Source: Lota lota (Eukaryota > Chordata > Actinopteri > Gadiformes > Lotidae). Taken from it: a DNA stretch of 64,000 bases. Positions within the stretch are counted from its first letter, which is position 1. Each line of letters begins with the position of its first letter. The notes under the pieces were generated by a model. The model was not told where the DNA came from and ran no database searches. It was given only the letters and a program-made list of their open reading frames with translations. The DNA lies in contig JACYXH010000400.1 of assembly GCA_026745465.1 (NCBI GenBank), positions 799,001 through 863,000 of the forward strand. Reading direction: 5' to 3'. Position numbers and translations under genes: made by a program. Of the stretch, positions 1-9,274 are shown piece after piece.

Positions 1-531
1 GGGAAGGCAAGGATTAGGTCGGGCATGGTAGGAAAAACACTGTGTTCCCAGAGCCAGATTTCAACTTCAACATAGGATGAATCATTGGCTTGCTAAGGGT
101 GTTGCCCACCCTGTAGAATGCGCTCCAACTAGGCCAGGCTGAATATCTACATGGGAAGTTCTAACTGCCTGTGATGTACGCTAGATTTCTGAGAAGCCCT
201 ACTCAGGGCATTCAGCCCGGACATGACTCATAGTGTTGAATAGCGAGTGAGTGCCATTTTCTGACACTCAGCCCTTGTACATTAAACTAATATTTAAATT
301 GGGGGTGAGTAGTACAAAATCAGGATAGCACCAACCACCACCGATAGGATAATTTTCATTGACATTTGATTGAATCAAGTAATGCTTTTTAGAGGAGTGG
401 AACATGAGTCCCCTGTGATTGGTCTGGAAGAGTAAGATCTGAGGTGACAGCTGCCCGATGGAGATCCCAGAGAGAGAGAGAGGATGGCGGCTACCACGTT
501 GATGGAACATAACACTGACAGAGCAGGAGAC
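1..531 (-). other. plec: plectin intron after exon 5 (partial)
   Basis: This is the start of the intron following exon 5, running off the left edge. The donor is gtctcc just after ...ILHFQ. I looked for the next plectin exon (which in mammals begins ISDIQVSGQSEDMT) and did not find it, so CH2 lies outside the window. A short open stretch near 440-480 (ISIGQLSPQ) has no usable splice sites and is not called. Confidence 0.7.
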
Positions 532-624
532 CTGGAAGTGGAGGATGATGGTCCAGATCAGGCCCAGCGTCAGCTTGGGGTTCCCGTCTGCAATGTCATC
601 ATTCCTGATGTTCACCAGCTTGAC
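532..624 (-). CDS. plec: plectin exon 5 (CH1, C-terminal part)
   Basis: This 93-nt in-frame exon encodes 31 residues, from [17 protein letters not shown] to [14 protein letters not shown], which is the end of the first calponin-homology domain of the spectraplakin/plectin actin-binding domain. The [20 protein letters not shown] core is nearly invariant across plectin, dystonin and MACF1 and contributes to F-actin binding. The acceptor is ctccgtag, and the donor gtctcc follows CAG. It follows exon 4 after a 126-bp intron. Phase 0 at both ends matches mammalian plectin. Plectin rather than dystonin or MACF1 is favoured by DDIADGNP (I recall DDITDGNP in those paralogues) and by the plectin-specific first exons upstream. 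Confidence 0.96.
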
Positions 625-750
625 CTACGGAGACAGAGAAACACAAAAAACACATAGCAACGTCAGATTGTTCTCACTGAAGACATATTGTGACAGAGCC
701 TTTCAGCTTGTTGTTGTTGTTTTTGTTATGAAGCAGGAAGAATCTCATAC

Positions 751-828
751 CTGGCGGTGTCTCAGGAAATCCAGCGCTATCTGTACATTCTGCAGTTTGT
801 GGAAACGCATGCGACCTTTCTCCCTGGG
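751..828 (-). CDS. plec: plectin exon 4 (CH1, central part)
   Basis: This 78-nt phase-0 exon encodes [20 protein letters not shown] followed by FLRHRQ, the middle of the first calponin-homology domain. The [11 protein letters not shown] stretch is characteristic of plectin/spectraplakin actin-binding domains, and FLRHRQ is the plectin form. The acceptor is ctctacag and the donor gtatga follows CAG. Size and boundaries match the mammalian exon as I remember it. It is joined upstream either to exon 3 directly (...SGEHL|PREKG) or through the alternative exon 3-alpha. Confidence 0.96.
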
Positions 829-1353
829 CTGTAGAGTGGGAATAAAGAGATTAGAAATGCATACATAAATAGCAACACCTCAGAGAACATCCTTGCTGGT
901 TTGGAGTAAGAGGGAGAAAATAATTAAAAATAATGAAGATAAAATGTAGGAAAACTAAAAAGGCAAAATAAGTGCTGGGAAGTAGGGAGCACCAGCACAC
1001 ATATGGGAAGTGCTGGTGAACTCAACAATAAATATAATCATACATTAATTATAATTATATTACGCAAACATATGGGATGAAATGCAATACATCAATCAAA
1101 GAAAAGATAATAGATCATTTAAGGGGAACATATATTTTGTATTCTAACATTGTCTACACCTTGTCCACACACACACATATATATATGGTATATACACTCT
1201 TTCCATTAGGTGAAAGAGTGATTCATTGAAGCCACTGCCAGAGAATATCATGCACAGCCAAATGAGTAGCACCATGCACATGAACCAGAAGGAGACCATG
1301 GAGGAGAAGGAGAAGGAGGAAAAGGAGACTAAGAGAACAACATGCTCACTCAC
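829..1353 (-). other. plec: intron between exons 3-alpha and 4
   Basis: This is a 525-bp intron, AT-rich in its middle (about 900-1180). It contains a short (CA)n/(TA)n stretch near 1166-1186 and a purine-rich GGAGAAGGA tract near 1295-1330, just downstream of the 3-alpha donor. I see nothing coding. Confidence 0.6.
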
Positions 1354-1389
1354 CAACCGCAAGCTCCTGCCCACATCTCTCTCCCTTGG
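1354..1389 (-). CDS. plec: plectin alternative microexon 3-alpha
   Basis: This 36-nt in-frame exon encodes PRERDVGRSLRL. It is preceded by the acceptor ggggctag and followed by a consensus donor gtgagt. Inserted between exon 3 (...LSGEHL) and exon 4 (PREKGRM...), it would lengthen the CH1 domain by 12 residues without changing frame. Mammalian plectin has an optional exon 3-alpha at exactly this junction, reported mainly from brain transcripts. The length, phase, splice sites and position all agree. The peptide opens with PRE, as exon 4 does, and is strongly basic. Whether it is used in this fish cannot be seen from genomic sequence. Purine-rich DNA on its 3' side could help its regulated inclusion. 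Confidence 0.85.
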
Positions 1390-1485
1390 CTAGCCCCAGC
1401 CAGAGCGTGATTAGGAACGGAGGCAGAGGACGAAAAGGCCAGACGGCAAGTTTCAGCACACAAAGAAGATGATGGCCAAACAGTA

Positions 1486-1611
1486 GCAAACAGGAAGTGA
1501 GGAAGAGTGGAGAGGAAGATGAGGGAGAAGAGAGAGAGAGAGAACCAGGCGGTGGGTCAAACTCTTCAAAAGCAAACAGTGGCAAACAGGAAGTGAGGAA
1601 GAGTGGAGAGG
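1486..1611. repeat. 30-bp direct repeat, two copies
   Basis: The sequence gcaaacaggaagtgaggaag and the next 10 bases occur identically at 1486-1515 and 1582-1611, 96 bp apart. The pair lies just upstream, in gene direction, of microexon 3-alpha. It looks like a local tandem duplication with partial decay of the region between. Confidence 0.9.
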
Positions 1612-1668
1612 TTCAGGAGGAGAGCAGGAGAACCAGACAGGTCAAAAAGATCAGACGGTCAGAGCAGA

Positions 1669-1671
<3 letters not shown>

Positions 1672-1756
<85 letters not shown>
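1672..1756 (+). repeat. (GA)n microsatellite
   Basis: About 42 uninterrupted GA units lie in the intron between exon 3 and exon 3-alpha. In the transcribed (minus) direction this is a long pyrimidine (CT)n tract about 280 bp upstream of the 3-alpha acceptor, a place where polypyrimidine-binding proteins could act (inference). Confidence 0.98.
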
Positions 1757-1758
<2 letters not shown>

Positions 1759-2375
1759 TCATCTGTTAGGACCTCAAAGTGAGCAGAGCATGAGTAGGTG
1801 GAGCAGCACACATACATGCAGCCATTTATAAACATCACTAGCATGTCAGCCAGCTGTTCCACTTTGAATAAAGACATATTACTTATGAATTATGTGTCCT
1901 TATTCAAAGTGGATAAAGTTAGACAGAAGGTAGCAATGATTGATGCATCTGGGTTGATTTGCCTACTGGCCCCTCCACACCCCTTTTTGTAGGTAAACCC
2001 ACCAAACAGTTATTATAGACTCCACTGTATAAGTAGCAGTGTTGCCTTTAATAGATTAGAAGTGATTATGTATGTTAAACCATCCATTCAAGCAGATTAC
2101 AGATACATTTCTGCAGATTTGTTTCCCCCCAAAATGGTGCATGGCATAAAGGGAGATATTGTCTGTATGATCAGAGGAAGTGAAAGACTGTGTTTGACTG
2201 AGGTTGGGTATGTAATTGGCCCCTTTGCGGATGTTGATTAATAATGGGCTTGTGACAGATGAGTCAGAATGACAACAAGGGTTGGGCTCGGAGGCAGAGT
2301 GCGGTTAGCACAAAGCGTGCTCGACGTCGTTAGCCATTCTGAGTCTTGAGCGATAGGGAGTTTGGGGCGACTCAC

Positions 2376-2465
2376 CAGGTGTTCCCCAGAGAGGACCTCC
2401 AGGAGGGAGATCAGGTTATGTCCATCTCGGAGATCCTCATAGAGGTCAGACACGTGACGCTGCGA
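2376..2465 (-). CDS. plec: plectin exon 3 (CH1, N-terminal part)
   Basis: This 90-nt phase-0 exon encodes [20 protein letters not shown] followed by [10 protein letters not shown], the helix of CH1 that begins the actin-binding surface. Human plectin reads [20 protein letters not shown] here, so only conservative changes are seen. The acceptor is ttcttccag and the donor gtgagt follows CTG. An alternative acceptor cag lies 6 nt further in and would drop SQ. The upstream acceptor is chosen because it keeps the family length of 30 residues. The exon is joined upstream either to exon 2 directly or through exon 2-alpha. Confidence 0.96.
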
Positions 2466-3446
2466 CTGGAAGAACAGCACAAACATGGAGAAGATGACTA
2501 TTATTATCACAAAACAAGTCACACACACACACACACGATGGGATCACACATCTATTTATAGTTTATAATATTATCTAGCGATGCACCATCATGGAAATAA
2601 TTAAGAGGCTGAATCTGAATCTGAGGAGACACTTACTCCTGAATATACTGAAGACTTAAAACAAAACGCAATTCTCTTCAGAAATGTAGCCTTTTGATCA
2701 TTTCAAATACATTACAAATAAAATTAATTTAATTTGGGCTGTTTTTATAACAGCATGTTGTGTGCTGTTTAAATTGATCATCAATAACCAGAATAGCAGA
2801 GAAAAATAGATTTTACAAAATATATATTTGATCAACATTTGACTTTTACATATGTACATACACACAGGATATTGCCACACAGGCTATTTCTGTTAGCCAG
2901 CCATTTGGTGCATAGCCAGAAATAATATGACTTTCTGTATCGGCTGTTATTTATGTTCTTCAGAGTCCACCTCGGAGCAAAACACACCCAGTACCCATCT
3001 ACACAGCTCAGGAATGCATCGCCGCAAGCAGCTACACATGCAGGTTTTTGGACTGCAGCTGAGACTGCCAAACACAAGTCTGCAGCTGCCTTCTCTGACA
3101 GGTGGAAGAATAGCCCTCCAATAAAAAAGAAGAATACAAAAGAATATAAATAAAATAAGTGATATGTGGAGGTTTCCAGAGCAAACACAATCAAACTGAG
3201 AAACCAGAACAAGCCATGGTGGGTGAGGGGGGTGTGATCATATTATCATCCAGAGAAAATTGCACAAAAACAAACATTTGGTTTGTTTTTGTGCATGCAA
3301 GGTGAAACAGTGGACCGGCTCCTCTGCTGGTTCACACGTGTGATGTTGTGCGTGTTCAAGCGATCAAATAACAACCCCAGATGTTGTGATACAGTATAAC
3401 CATACAAGATCTGTCATAGAGCTGGCCAAGTGCAAGAACAACCTAC
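2466..3446 (-). other. plec: intron between exons 2-alpha and 3
   Basis: This is a 981-bp intron with no coding signal. It contains a short (CA)n at 2519-2536, AT-rich sequence from 2550 to 2850, and a strong perfect hairpin (3261-3295) 151 bp downstream of the 2-alpha donor. Confidence 0.6.
3261..3295. repeat. perfect hairpin, 15-bp arms
   Basis: Arms tgcacaaaaacaaac and gtttgtttttgtgca are exact reverse complements separated by a 5-base loop. In the pre-mRNA it would fold about 150 nt after the tiny exon 2-alpha. A role in exon inclusion is only a guess. Confidence 0.9.
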
Positions 3447-3461
3447 CTCCACACTCCAATG
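3447..3461 (-). CDS. plec: plectin alternative microexon 2-alpha
   Basis: This 15-nt microexon encodes HWSVE, flanked by acceptor ctccccag and donor gtaggt. Human plectin carries HWRAE at the same place, between HLIK (end of exon 2) and AQRHISDLYED (exon 3), encoded by the optional exon 2-alpha. Length, phase 0 and the HW..E pattern all agree. In mammals inclusion is tissue-regulated (muscle, heart, brain) and the 2-alpha form of the actin-binding domain is reported to bind actin more strongly. It sits 2.8 kb downstream of exon 2 and about 1 kb upstream of exon 3. It is too short for automatic gene finders and is likely to be missed in annotation. Confidence 0.9.
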
Positions 3462-4388
3462 CTGGGGAGGGATGAAGAATACAGAAGAACAGATGGGAGA
3501 AAGGTTAGAGTCGTGAGAGAATGGAGAGTGTAATGTGGCAGATGATGGGAATCCATCTGATTAGTCCACAGTGATTAGTAATTAAGTTGACGAAATGATA
3601 AAAAATACCAAGCTATATATATTTATATATTAGAAATATATTGTTTTATGTTGTTATATGAAGTTGTTTTGTTCGTGAAATGAAGAACTGGAGTCACTGA
3701 GCTCTTAATTTTCCCAGGTGTGTCTTGTGGAAAAGAAAGTGAAGGGCTGTGAAGGGAAATTCTCTTCTGCAAGTCGCAACAGTTACACGATTTATGTTGG
3801 CATGGATAGGAATTCACTTATCTTCTGTTAAGCATGATGACTCCACCCTCCTGTCTGCAGAGCATTCATACATGAAGCAGACCTGGAAAGGGGAAGGCAA
3901 CTAGCTGTATAGGGCCACTAGGGACCACTGTTTACAAATTTGATGAGGTGCGTTCAATTTGGTTTAGAAATAGACAATATGGAGACTATGTGATGCAAGT
4001 CATGTGCATTGTCACTGTGAAGATGAATGTATTTGACCATATCTATCATGTTTGTGTGTACTGCGTGAGCTATGCTTTCATATATTGAAGCCAATGATGC
4101 TCTATCCATCATCATAAGCTAAATTAGCACATGCTGAAGGGACTGCAGCAGACTCTGTCCATGTGCTAATAGGCCGCTGACGACTGACACGGTGAAACAA
4201 ACCGCTCACTCAGAACCAAACAAACTATTCAATAGTTTCCTTTCTGAGGTTAAAAAACAAATGCACTCATAAGTTGCCACAAACAATGTTATTGTATGTT
4301 AATATAACTCATGTTATTTAACAAATGTTCATCCAGCATTCCCAATTTTTCCACAAATCCAGACTCTGGAGCTGGGTGAGGCTGCACA

Positions 4389-4422
4389 CCTGTTGCACAT
4401 TGAGCAATCAATGTGCAACAGG
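4389..4422. repeat. perfect hairpin, 15-bp arms
   Basis: Arms cctgttgcacattga and tcaatgtgcaacagg are exact reverse complements around a 4-base loop (gcaa), inside the intron upstream of exon 2-alpha. It may be the remnant of a small inverted-repeat element. Confidence 0.9.
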
Positions 4423-6152
4423 TTAAACCAGCCACCACCACACACACGCAGATAGAGATCTCCCACATGGCAGCACCAGCTGTTTGTGTTATCATACTCA
4501 ACCTTGGCAATAAACCGGTTTAACATCACCACCCTGTGTCCTTTGTTTGGAGGAGCCCAAGAAAAGTCACCTAGGTGGAGTATGGCAGCCACCTAGGTGG
4601 CGTGTAACTTGGACGTTGCTACAGACATGGTAAAGGTTTATAAAAGGAAATGTTTCCATTTCTCCAGGATATTTTCAGATTTACATGGACGCCGTTGAAA
4701 GAAACTTAAGCGACTTGTAAAACTCCAGTGTAGCGATGTGTTTCCGTCAACTCCAGGCCGGGGCGCACTGGGGCGAGCAGTACACACCCCAATGCACAGG
4801 GGCTCTCTGGAGCGCATGTGCTACTGGAAAGGGCTCCCAGGCCAGACTAACGTATAGGCTTTTTTTTAAGATGGTGCTAAGCGAATCCAGATGAGTCTAT
4901 GACTCACACTCGCACATTCACTGGAAGAAAACCTTGTGGGTAAAAAAAAGATAAAAAAGGGAAAATAAAGACTTGAAGTGTATATTCAGCAGTGTGTTAC
5001 CACTTCACATTCATGGAAAGAAAAACAGTCCACTTGTGCCTCCATTTTTCTTTCTTGTTCCATTCATTTCTAAAGAGAGAAACAAATGGCACTGTGGTTC
5101 CCAGTTAATATGGAGAATAGTATAGCGTGTAAGCCTTTCATGTCCGAGAGTCTGGATTTTGAACAAAAAAACCTTTCCAGACAGGAGGCCCTGTAGAGCT
5201 GGTACCAAATTCATCATTTCTAATGAGTACCTTCAGAGTGAGTCGTTTGGCTTTTGTTAAGAGAAGGTCCCGCCCCATGTACCTCCCTGCGTTAAGTGTG
5301 ATGAATTGGGGAGGCTTTCAGGCTTAAGTTATGGGGAACGCAGCGGTGAGGTAGGTGAGAAGTGATCTGCAGTGTTGAAGGTTTACACAGTCAGTCAGCA
5401 GACGACATATTGGACTTCTGGTCGGGCTCCCCGTTCCAAGTAAATACAATGGGATAGATACTGAGCGGGGCACAATTAGTGACTGACTGGCTAATATGTT
5501 TTTTGTGTGAGTGCGTATGTGTGATGATGCGTGTGTGCGTTTGTGTGGGGGAGGGAAGTTGAATGACTGAAAAACGACCAACATCCCAAGAGTGTCATCT
5601 TTGTTGAAGTATACAGATGCATGCTGGACTAGACTATTGTCACAACATTGATTTGCCATGGTAACAGATTTAAGGGCGGGGTTGGGACCTCAGCCCATCA
5701 TGTATCCTCAGTTTAATTGGAGGAGAACAGAACACGCACTAATACAGACACAATAAAACTGTTCTCTCGTACTGCTTATTTACCCTTATCTACTGTTCCT
5801 TTTAAATGTAATATGACCAAATCCAAACTTGTTGCAATAAATCAAACACAGTTGTAGAGTATGAATCTTCTAATGTTGAATAATAACATCCGCAAAACAT
5901 TCAATTGCAACTATCTGGAAAACATGTTTGCACCCTGTTGTTGAACATCTTGTTGGGAATGAGTCAGGAAACATCTGGTAATTTTGGTCATTTGGAATTT
6001 TGGAAATTGGTGTAGGGCCAGAAGGAATTGCAATTAAATGCAATTTAAATAGATTGCCCCTTGATTTAGAATCTCGGGTTGATACTAAAAGGAAGTAATC
6101 CACATATTCATGGATAATAAATAAATACGCACACACACGTCATGTGTTTGCC

Positions 6153-6159
6153 TGTGTGT

Positions 6160-6234
<75 letters not shown>
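6153..6234 (+). repeat. (TG)n microsatellite
   Basis: A long, nearly pure TG repeat with one early TATG interruption. It begins about 60 bp after the exon 2 donor on the transcribed strand, where it reads as (CA)n. Intronic CA repeats near donors are known hnRNP L binding sites in vertebrates, so an effect on splicing of exon 2 or 2-alpha is conceivable (inference). Confidence 0.98.
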
Positions 6235-6239
<5 letters not shown>

Positions 6240-6292
6240 TACATAGAGAGATAGACAAGGAGATAGACAGAGAGAAAAAGTTAATACCATAC

Positions 6293-6354
6293 CTTTATCA
6301 GATGCTTGTTGACCCATTTTGTGAAGGTCTTTTTCTGTACTCGATCCCGTTCAT
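6293..6354 (-). CDS. plec: plectin exon 2 (first common exon)
   Basis: This 62-nt exon encodes (D)ERDRVQKKTFTKWVNKHLIK, the start of the actin-binding domain shared by all plectin isoforms. It begins with AT, so the preceding alternative first exon must supply a single G to complete the Asp codon. That requirement is the test used for every first exon in this window. The acceptor is tctctggcag and the donor gtatgg follows AAG. The sequence matches mammalian plectin essentially residue for residue. The ATG that happens to span its first bases is out of frame and is not a start. It continues into exon 3, or into 2-alpha then exon 3. Confidence 0.97.
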
Positions 6355-6979
6355 CTGCCAGAGACAATGATAAAGAAAACAGACCAGGATGAGACCAGGA
6401 TAAAGAAAAATACAAAGTGGTTTTCGCTAGCTTCACTTTTTTCAGACATTTCCAGGTTATAGGTCTAAGAATGTCACCACTGGGATATCAAAATATCGAA
6501 GGCACGGTTATGACTCAACTGTCCGATGATCATAAAACAATTTAAATATCTTCGATACCAAGGGTTGGGTTAATTTCATATCACAACACAGGATGTAACA
6601 ACGGCATAGTCACCGACGTTGTCGAGACAGTGCATGCCCGTGAGTCAGAGTTCATCACCAGCATTACCGTGCGTCCTCTGCCTGGAAATGTTTAATGTGT
6701 AAGGGCATGTCTCTCGCTCGATCTCTAATGCTGACACTGCCTTCATGGATCACTGTGGAGGATTTAGGAGGGCCTAGTATTGAAGCTCACTAGGAAAGGA
6801 GTGTAGCTAGTGTTATCGAGAATAAATTCACTTCTGGTTGTGAAGCATTTTGCTCTATAACACACGCAGTGTTACCCTTATAAGGGATGTACAAAAACAA
6901 ATGTTGTACAGCAAAGAGTGAAATCTCCACCTTGCTGTAAGGAGAGGAACACACCCACAAACAAATAATGCACCTGGAC

Positions 6980-7056
<77 letters not shown>

Positions 7057-8529
7057 TGAGTAGCTCTGATTACGGGACAGCCAAGAAAATGTGTGTTTTA
7101 TCATAAATTGTTGGGACTTGGTTACCAGGTGGCCTTTTAGCTCTGACGTGTCACAATGGTCAGAAATGATCAGAGTAACTGCTATAATAATGTTTTATAA
7201 CAACCCACCACAGAGCCTAGGGAACATAAAATAATAAGGAAACACGGGGCCAAACTAGCTTTGCTCTCACAGGTGAACTTCACTAACGACTTTACCAACT
7301 GTGTTATGGAGTCGCGTTTCCATGGCAACCCTAAACGCCACACCTCTGACCTCTGTATCCATTCGTCAGTGGAGACCAACGGGGACCCTGATTAGGTAGG
7401 TGACGTTGACCGCAATTCGTCTTCCAAGGCCCAAAGGATGTTCCACGATGGAATATCACTTTGACCTGCAGGGAATTGTGTGCCATTGGATTTCATTTAC
7501 AATGTGTTACCCAACACCAAGGCTACCTCTACAACTGCACCGTCAGGACACGTCACGTGCAGACTACCAGCCCCTGAGTATTGAAACCACTGTCTGGGAG
7601 GGGGTATCCAATGTCAGAAAAGCACAAACGGCTTTTGGGAAAGGTGTGCAGAGTTTGTGCTCACCCACTTTACCGGCAGTGTGTGTGGCTTAGAGATTAA
7701 GACCAACAAAGATCAACAAGACACAGGTTAAAAGAGATGGGACATTACACTGGGCCATTAGTGGAGCCTAGAGGCACCATCATGTGAGGGCAAATATATG
7801 AAAATAAAAACCAACAGAAAGGCCTATATCTTTAACTAGCATACAGTTATCCTTTGGGCTCCTGTGGCTATTCATATAGTGCCAAAAATACAAAATATTT
7901 CCATATTTTGTGGCACTTTTCAGACCCCAAATAACTATATATAGTTGGGTCATATATATATATGGCATATTTATATTTTTTAAAAGCATTTAATTTGAGC
8001 GAGTCAAGAGTCCGCCCACATGTGTATAATAAGTGCCTTGGGGTTTCTGGTCAATACATGGGCCAAAAAAAACCTTCTGGTGTGTTAGAAAAGAGGAGGA
8101 TCCTCGTTAAAATGCATCTGGCAAAAGGGGAGAGCAGCCCTACTACTTAAAAAAAAACATATTTTCATGCCAAAATCCCTTTTTTTACTATGAAAAATGT
8201 GAGAGGTTGCACAAATGTATAATTTAACTCAGCTACATCGGCACTCGACATCACTTGAACTTGCACTGTGTGAGTTTCAGTTTAAGCAGCACTTTTATCT
8301 CCTGATGTGTAAGAATTGTTATACACACATTCAGCATAACGTTAAAGAATATTGAATAAACAACCCTAACCTTAGCCAATCAAACCAACCTGGAATCTGA
8401 AAACCACTACGTTTATACGCAGGAGTTGATTGAAATTGAGGACCCTTGCCCATCACACGTATTAAAACACCCAGATTAATTTAGCCCAATGCTAATAAAA
8501 AGACAGAGAGCTTCCCAGGGTTCAGTCAC
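6355..8529 (-). other. plec: intron between exon 1a and exon 2
   Basis: This is the 2.2-kb intron (or common 3' part of the longer first introns) leading into exon 2. Its main feature is a 45-base C run joined to (CA)n at 6981-7050. An AT-rich block lies at 7780-7985. A chance phase-1 mini-frame at 6614-6635 is rejected. Confidence 0.6.
6981..7050 (+). repeat. C45 homopolymer joined to (CA)n
   Basis: Forty-five consecutive C residues run directly into about 13 CA units. Such a compound tract is unstable and hard to sequence, so its true length is uncertain. On the transcribed strand it is poly-G, able in principle to form G-quadruplexes. Confidence 0.95.
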
Positions 8530-8662
8530 CTTTCCTGCCGTCCGTCGCCTTCAGCATCCCCTGGTAGTACCCATCATCCGAGGGCACCCTGTCTCTGCCC
8601 ACGGTGTCTCTGCCCACGCTGTCAGAAGAAGCGTTCCTGTACCTCTGCTGCTGAGCGTTCAT
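8530..8662 (-). CDS. plec: plectin alternative first exon, 1a-like
   Basis: The coding part has an ATG at 8660-8662 (MNAQQQRYRNASSDS...) and runs 44 codons plus one G to a gtgact donor. Splicing to exon 2 gives ...GMLKATDGRK|DERDRV. Mammalian plectin 1a ends ...TSSEDNLYLAVLRASEGKK|DERDRV; the fish PSDDGYYQGMLKATDGRK aligns with it over the last 18 residues (acidic pair, aromatic, [LM][RK]A[ST][DE]G[KR]K). Like mammalian 1a it is a short polar head close to exon 2, here the nearest first exon. Plectin 1a is the hemidesmosomal isoform of keratinocytes, where its head helps bind integrin beta-4. The fish exon carries an internal VGRD duplication. The donor is not strong (gtgact). The 5'UTR probably lies in 8663-8830, before a (CT)n tract. 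Confidence 0.82.
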
Positions 8663-8823
8663 AGTGTCTCAGGAATGCGTCTTCAGACCCAACACAACGG
8701 CAAACAATCCTCACTCTCTTCTGTAATCCCTTGTGTTTTTGTCCCCTTCTACGAGCTCCCAGAGGTGTCGTTTCTACGTTGGCTCCTGTCCGTCAGTGCC
8801 TCACAAAACCTTTGATTTCTCTT

Positions 8824-8827
<4 letters not shown>

Positions 8828-8857
<30 letters not shown>
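8828..8857 (+). repeat. (TC)n microsatellite
   Basis: About 15 TC units lie some 165 bp upstream (gene direction) of the 1a ATG, where the transcribed strand reads (GA)n. Confidence 0.95.
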
Positions 8858-8860
<3 letters not shown>

Positions 8861-9203
8861 CCTTCCTCTCTTTGGGATCGGCTCAGCCTCTCTTTCTTTC
8901 CTTCCTTCTTTCCCCCCCCCCTCCTCTCTGTGTTGCATTCAAAGTAAATGGTGCCTGCGGGCTACGGAGTCTGGGCCTGTCGCGTGCGGTGTGGGAGTGC
9001 GGTGTTACGTGGCCGTGCACCAGGAGGACATTTTGGGTAGGGCCGGGGACACACCCCCTTCCTGTGCCCTTCCCCTGGCCTTTGTGCACACCGTGTCACA
9101 GACCAGACTGCCCTGCACTCTCACTGTATGCCTCGCAGTGGTTGCGCAAAGACAGACATTGCACTCGCATATAGGCCCTACAACGCCTATGTGACTCAGC
9201 ATG

Positions 9204-9274
9204 CAACAGGGTTAAGGTACACACAGGCTGAAAGTGCTGTGTGTGCCTGAGCTGTGTGTGACTTAACCCTGTTG
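9204..9274. repeat. imperfect foldback, 13-bp perfect outer arms
   Basis: caacagggttaag (9204-9216) and its exact reverse complement (9262-9274) bracket a 45-bp CA/TG-rich core that is itself partly self-complementary. It resembles a small inverted-repeat element. Confidence 0.8.

Larger units (their letters stand above)
1390..2375 (-). other. plec: intron between exons 3 and 3-alpha
   Basis: This is a 986-bp intron. It holds a 30-bp direct repeat (1486-1515 and 1582-1611), a long (GA)n tract (1672-1756) and otherwise unremarkable sequence. The open frames across 1497-1769 (+) and 1659-1877 (-) are products of the simple repeat. Confidence 0.6.
3462..6292 (-). other. plec: intron between exons 2 and 2-alpha
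   Basis: This is a 2.8-kb intron. It contains a perfect hairpin (4389-4422), two copies of the palindromic motif cacctaggtgg (4568-4578 and 4590-4600), and a long (TG)n just downstream of exon 2 (6153-6234). The open frames in this span look random. Confidence 0.6.

Noticed and set aside
438-480. Possible exon 6 fragment (ISIGQLSPQ)
   Set aside because: No donor or acceptor fits, and it does not match the expected ISDIQVSGQSEDMT sequence.
6614-6635. Seven-codon phase-1 frame MHCLDNV just upstream of exon 2
   Set aside because: Donor gtgact preceded by C-G is poor and the intron would be only about 260 bp. No homology.
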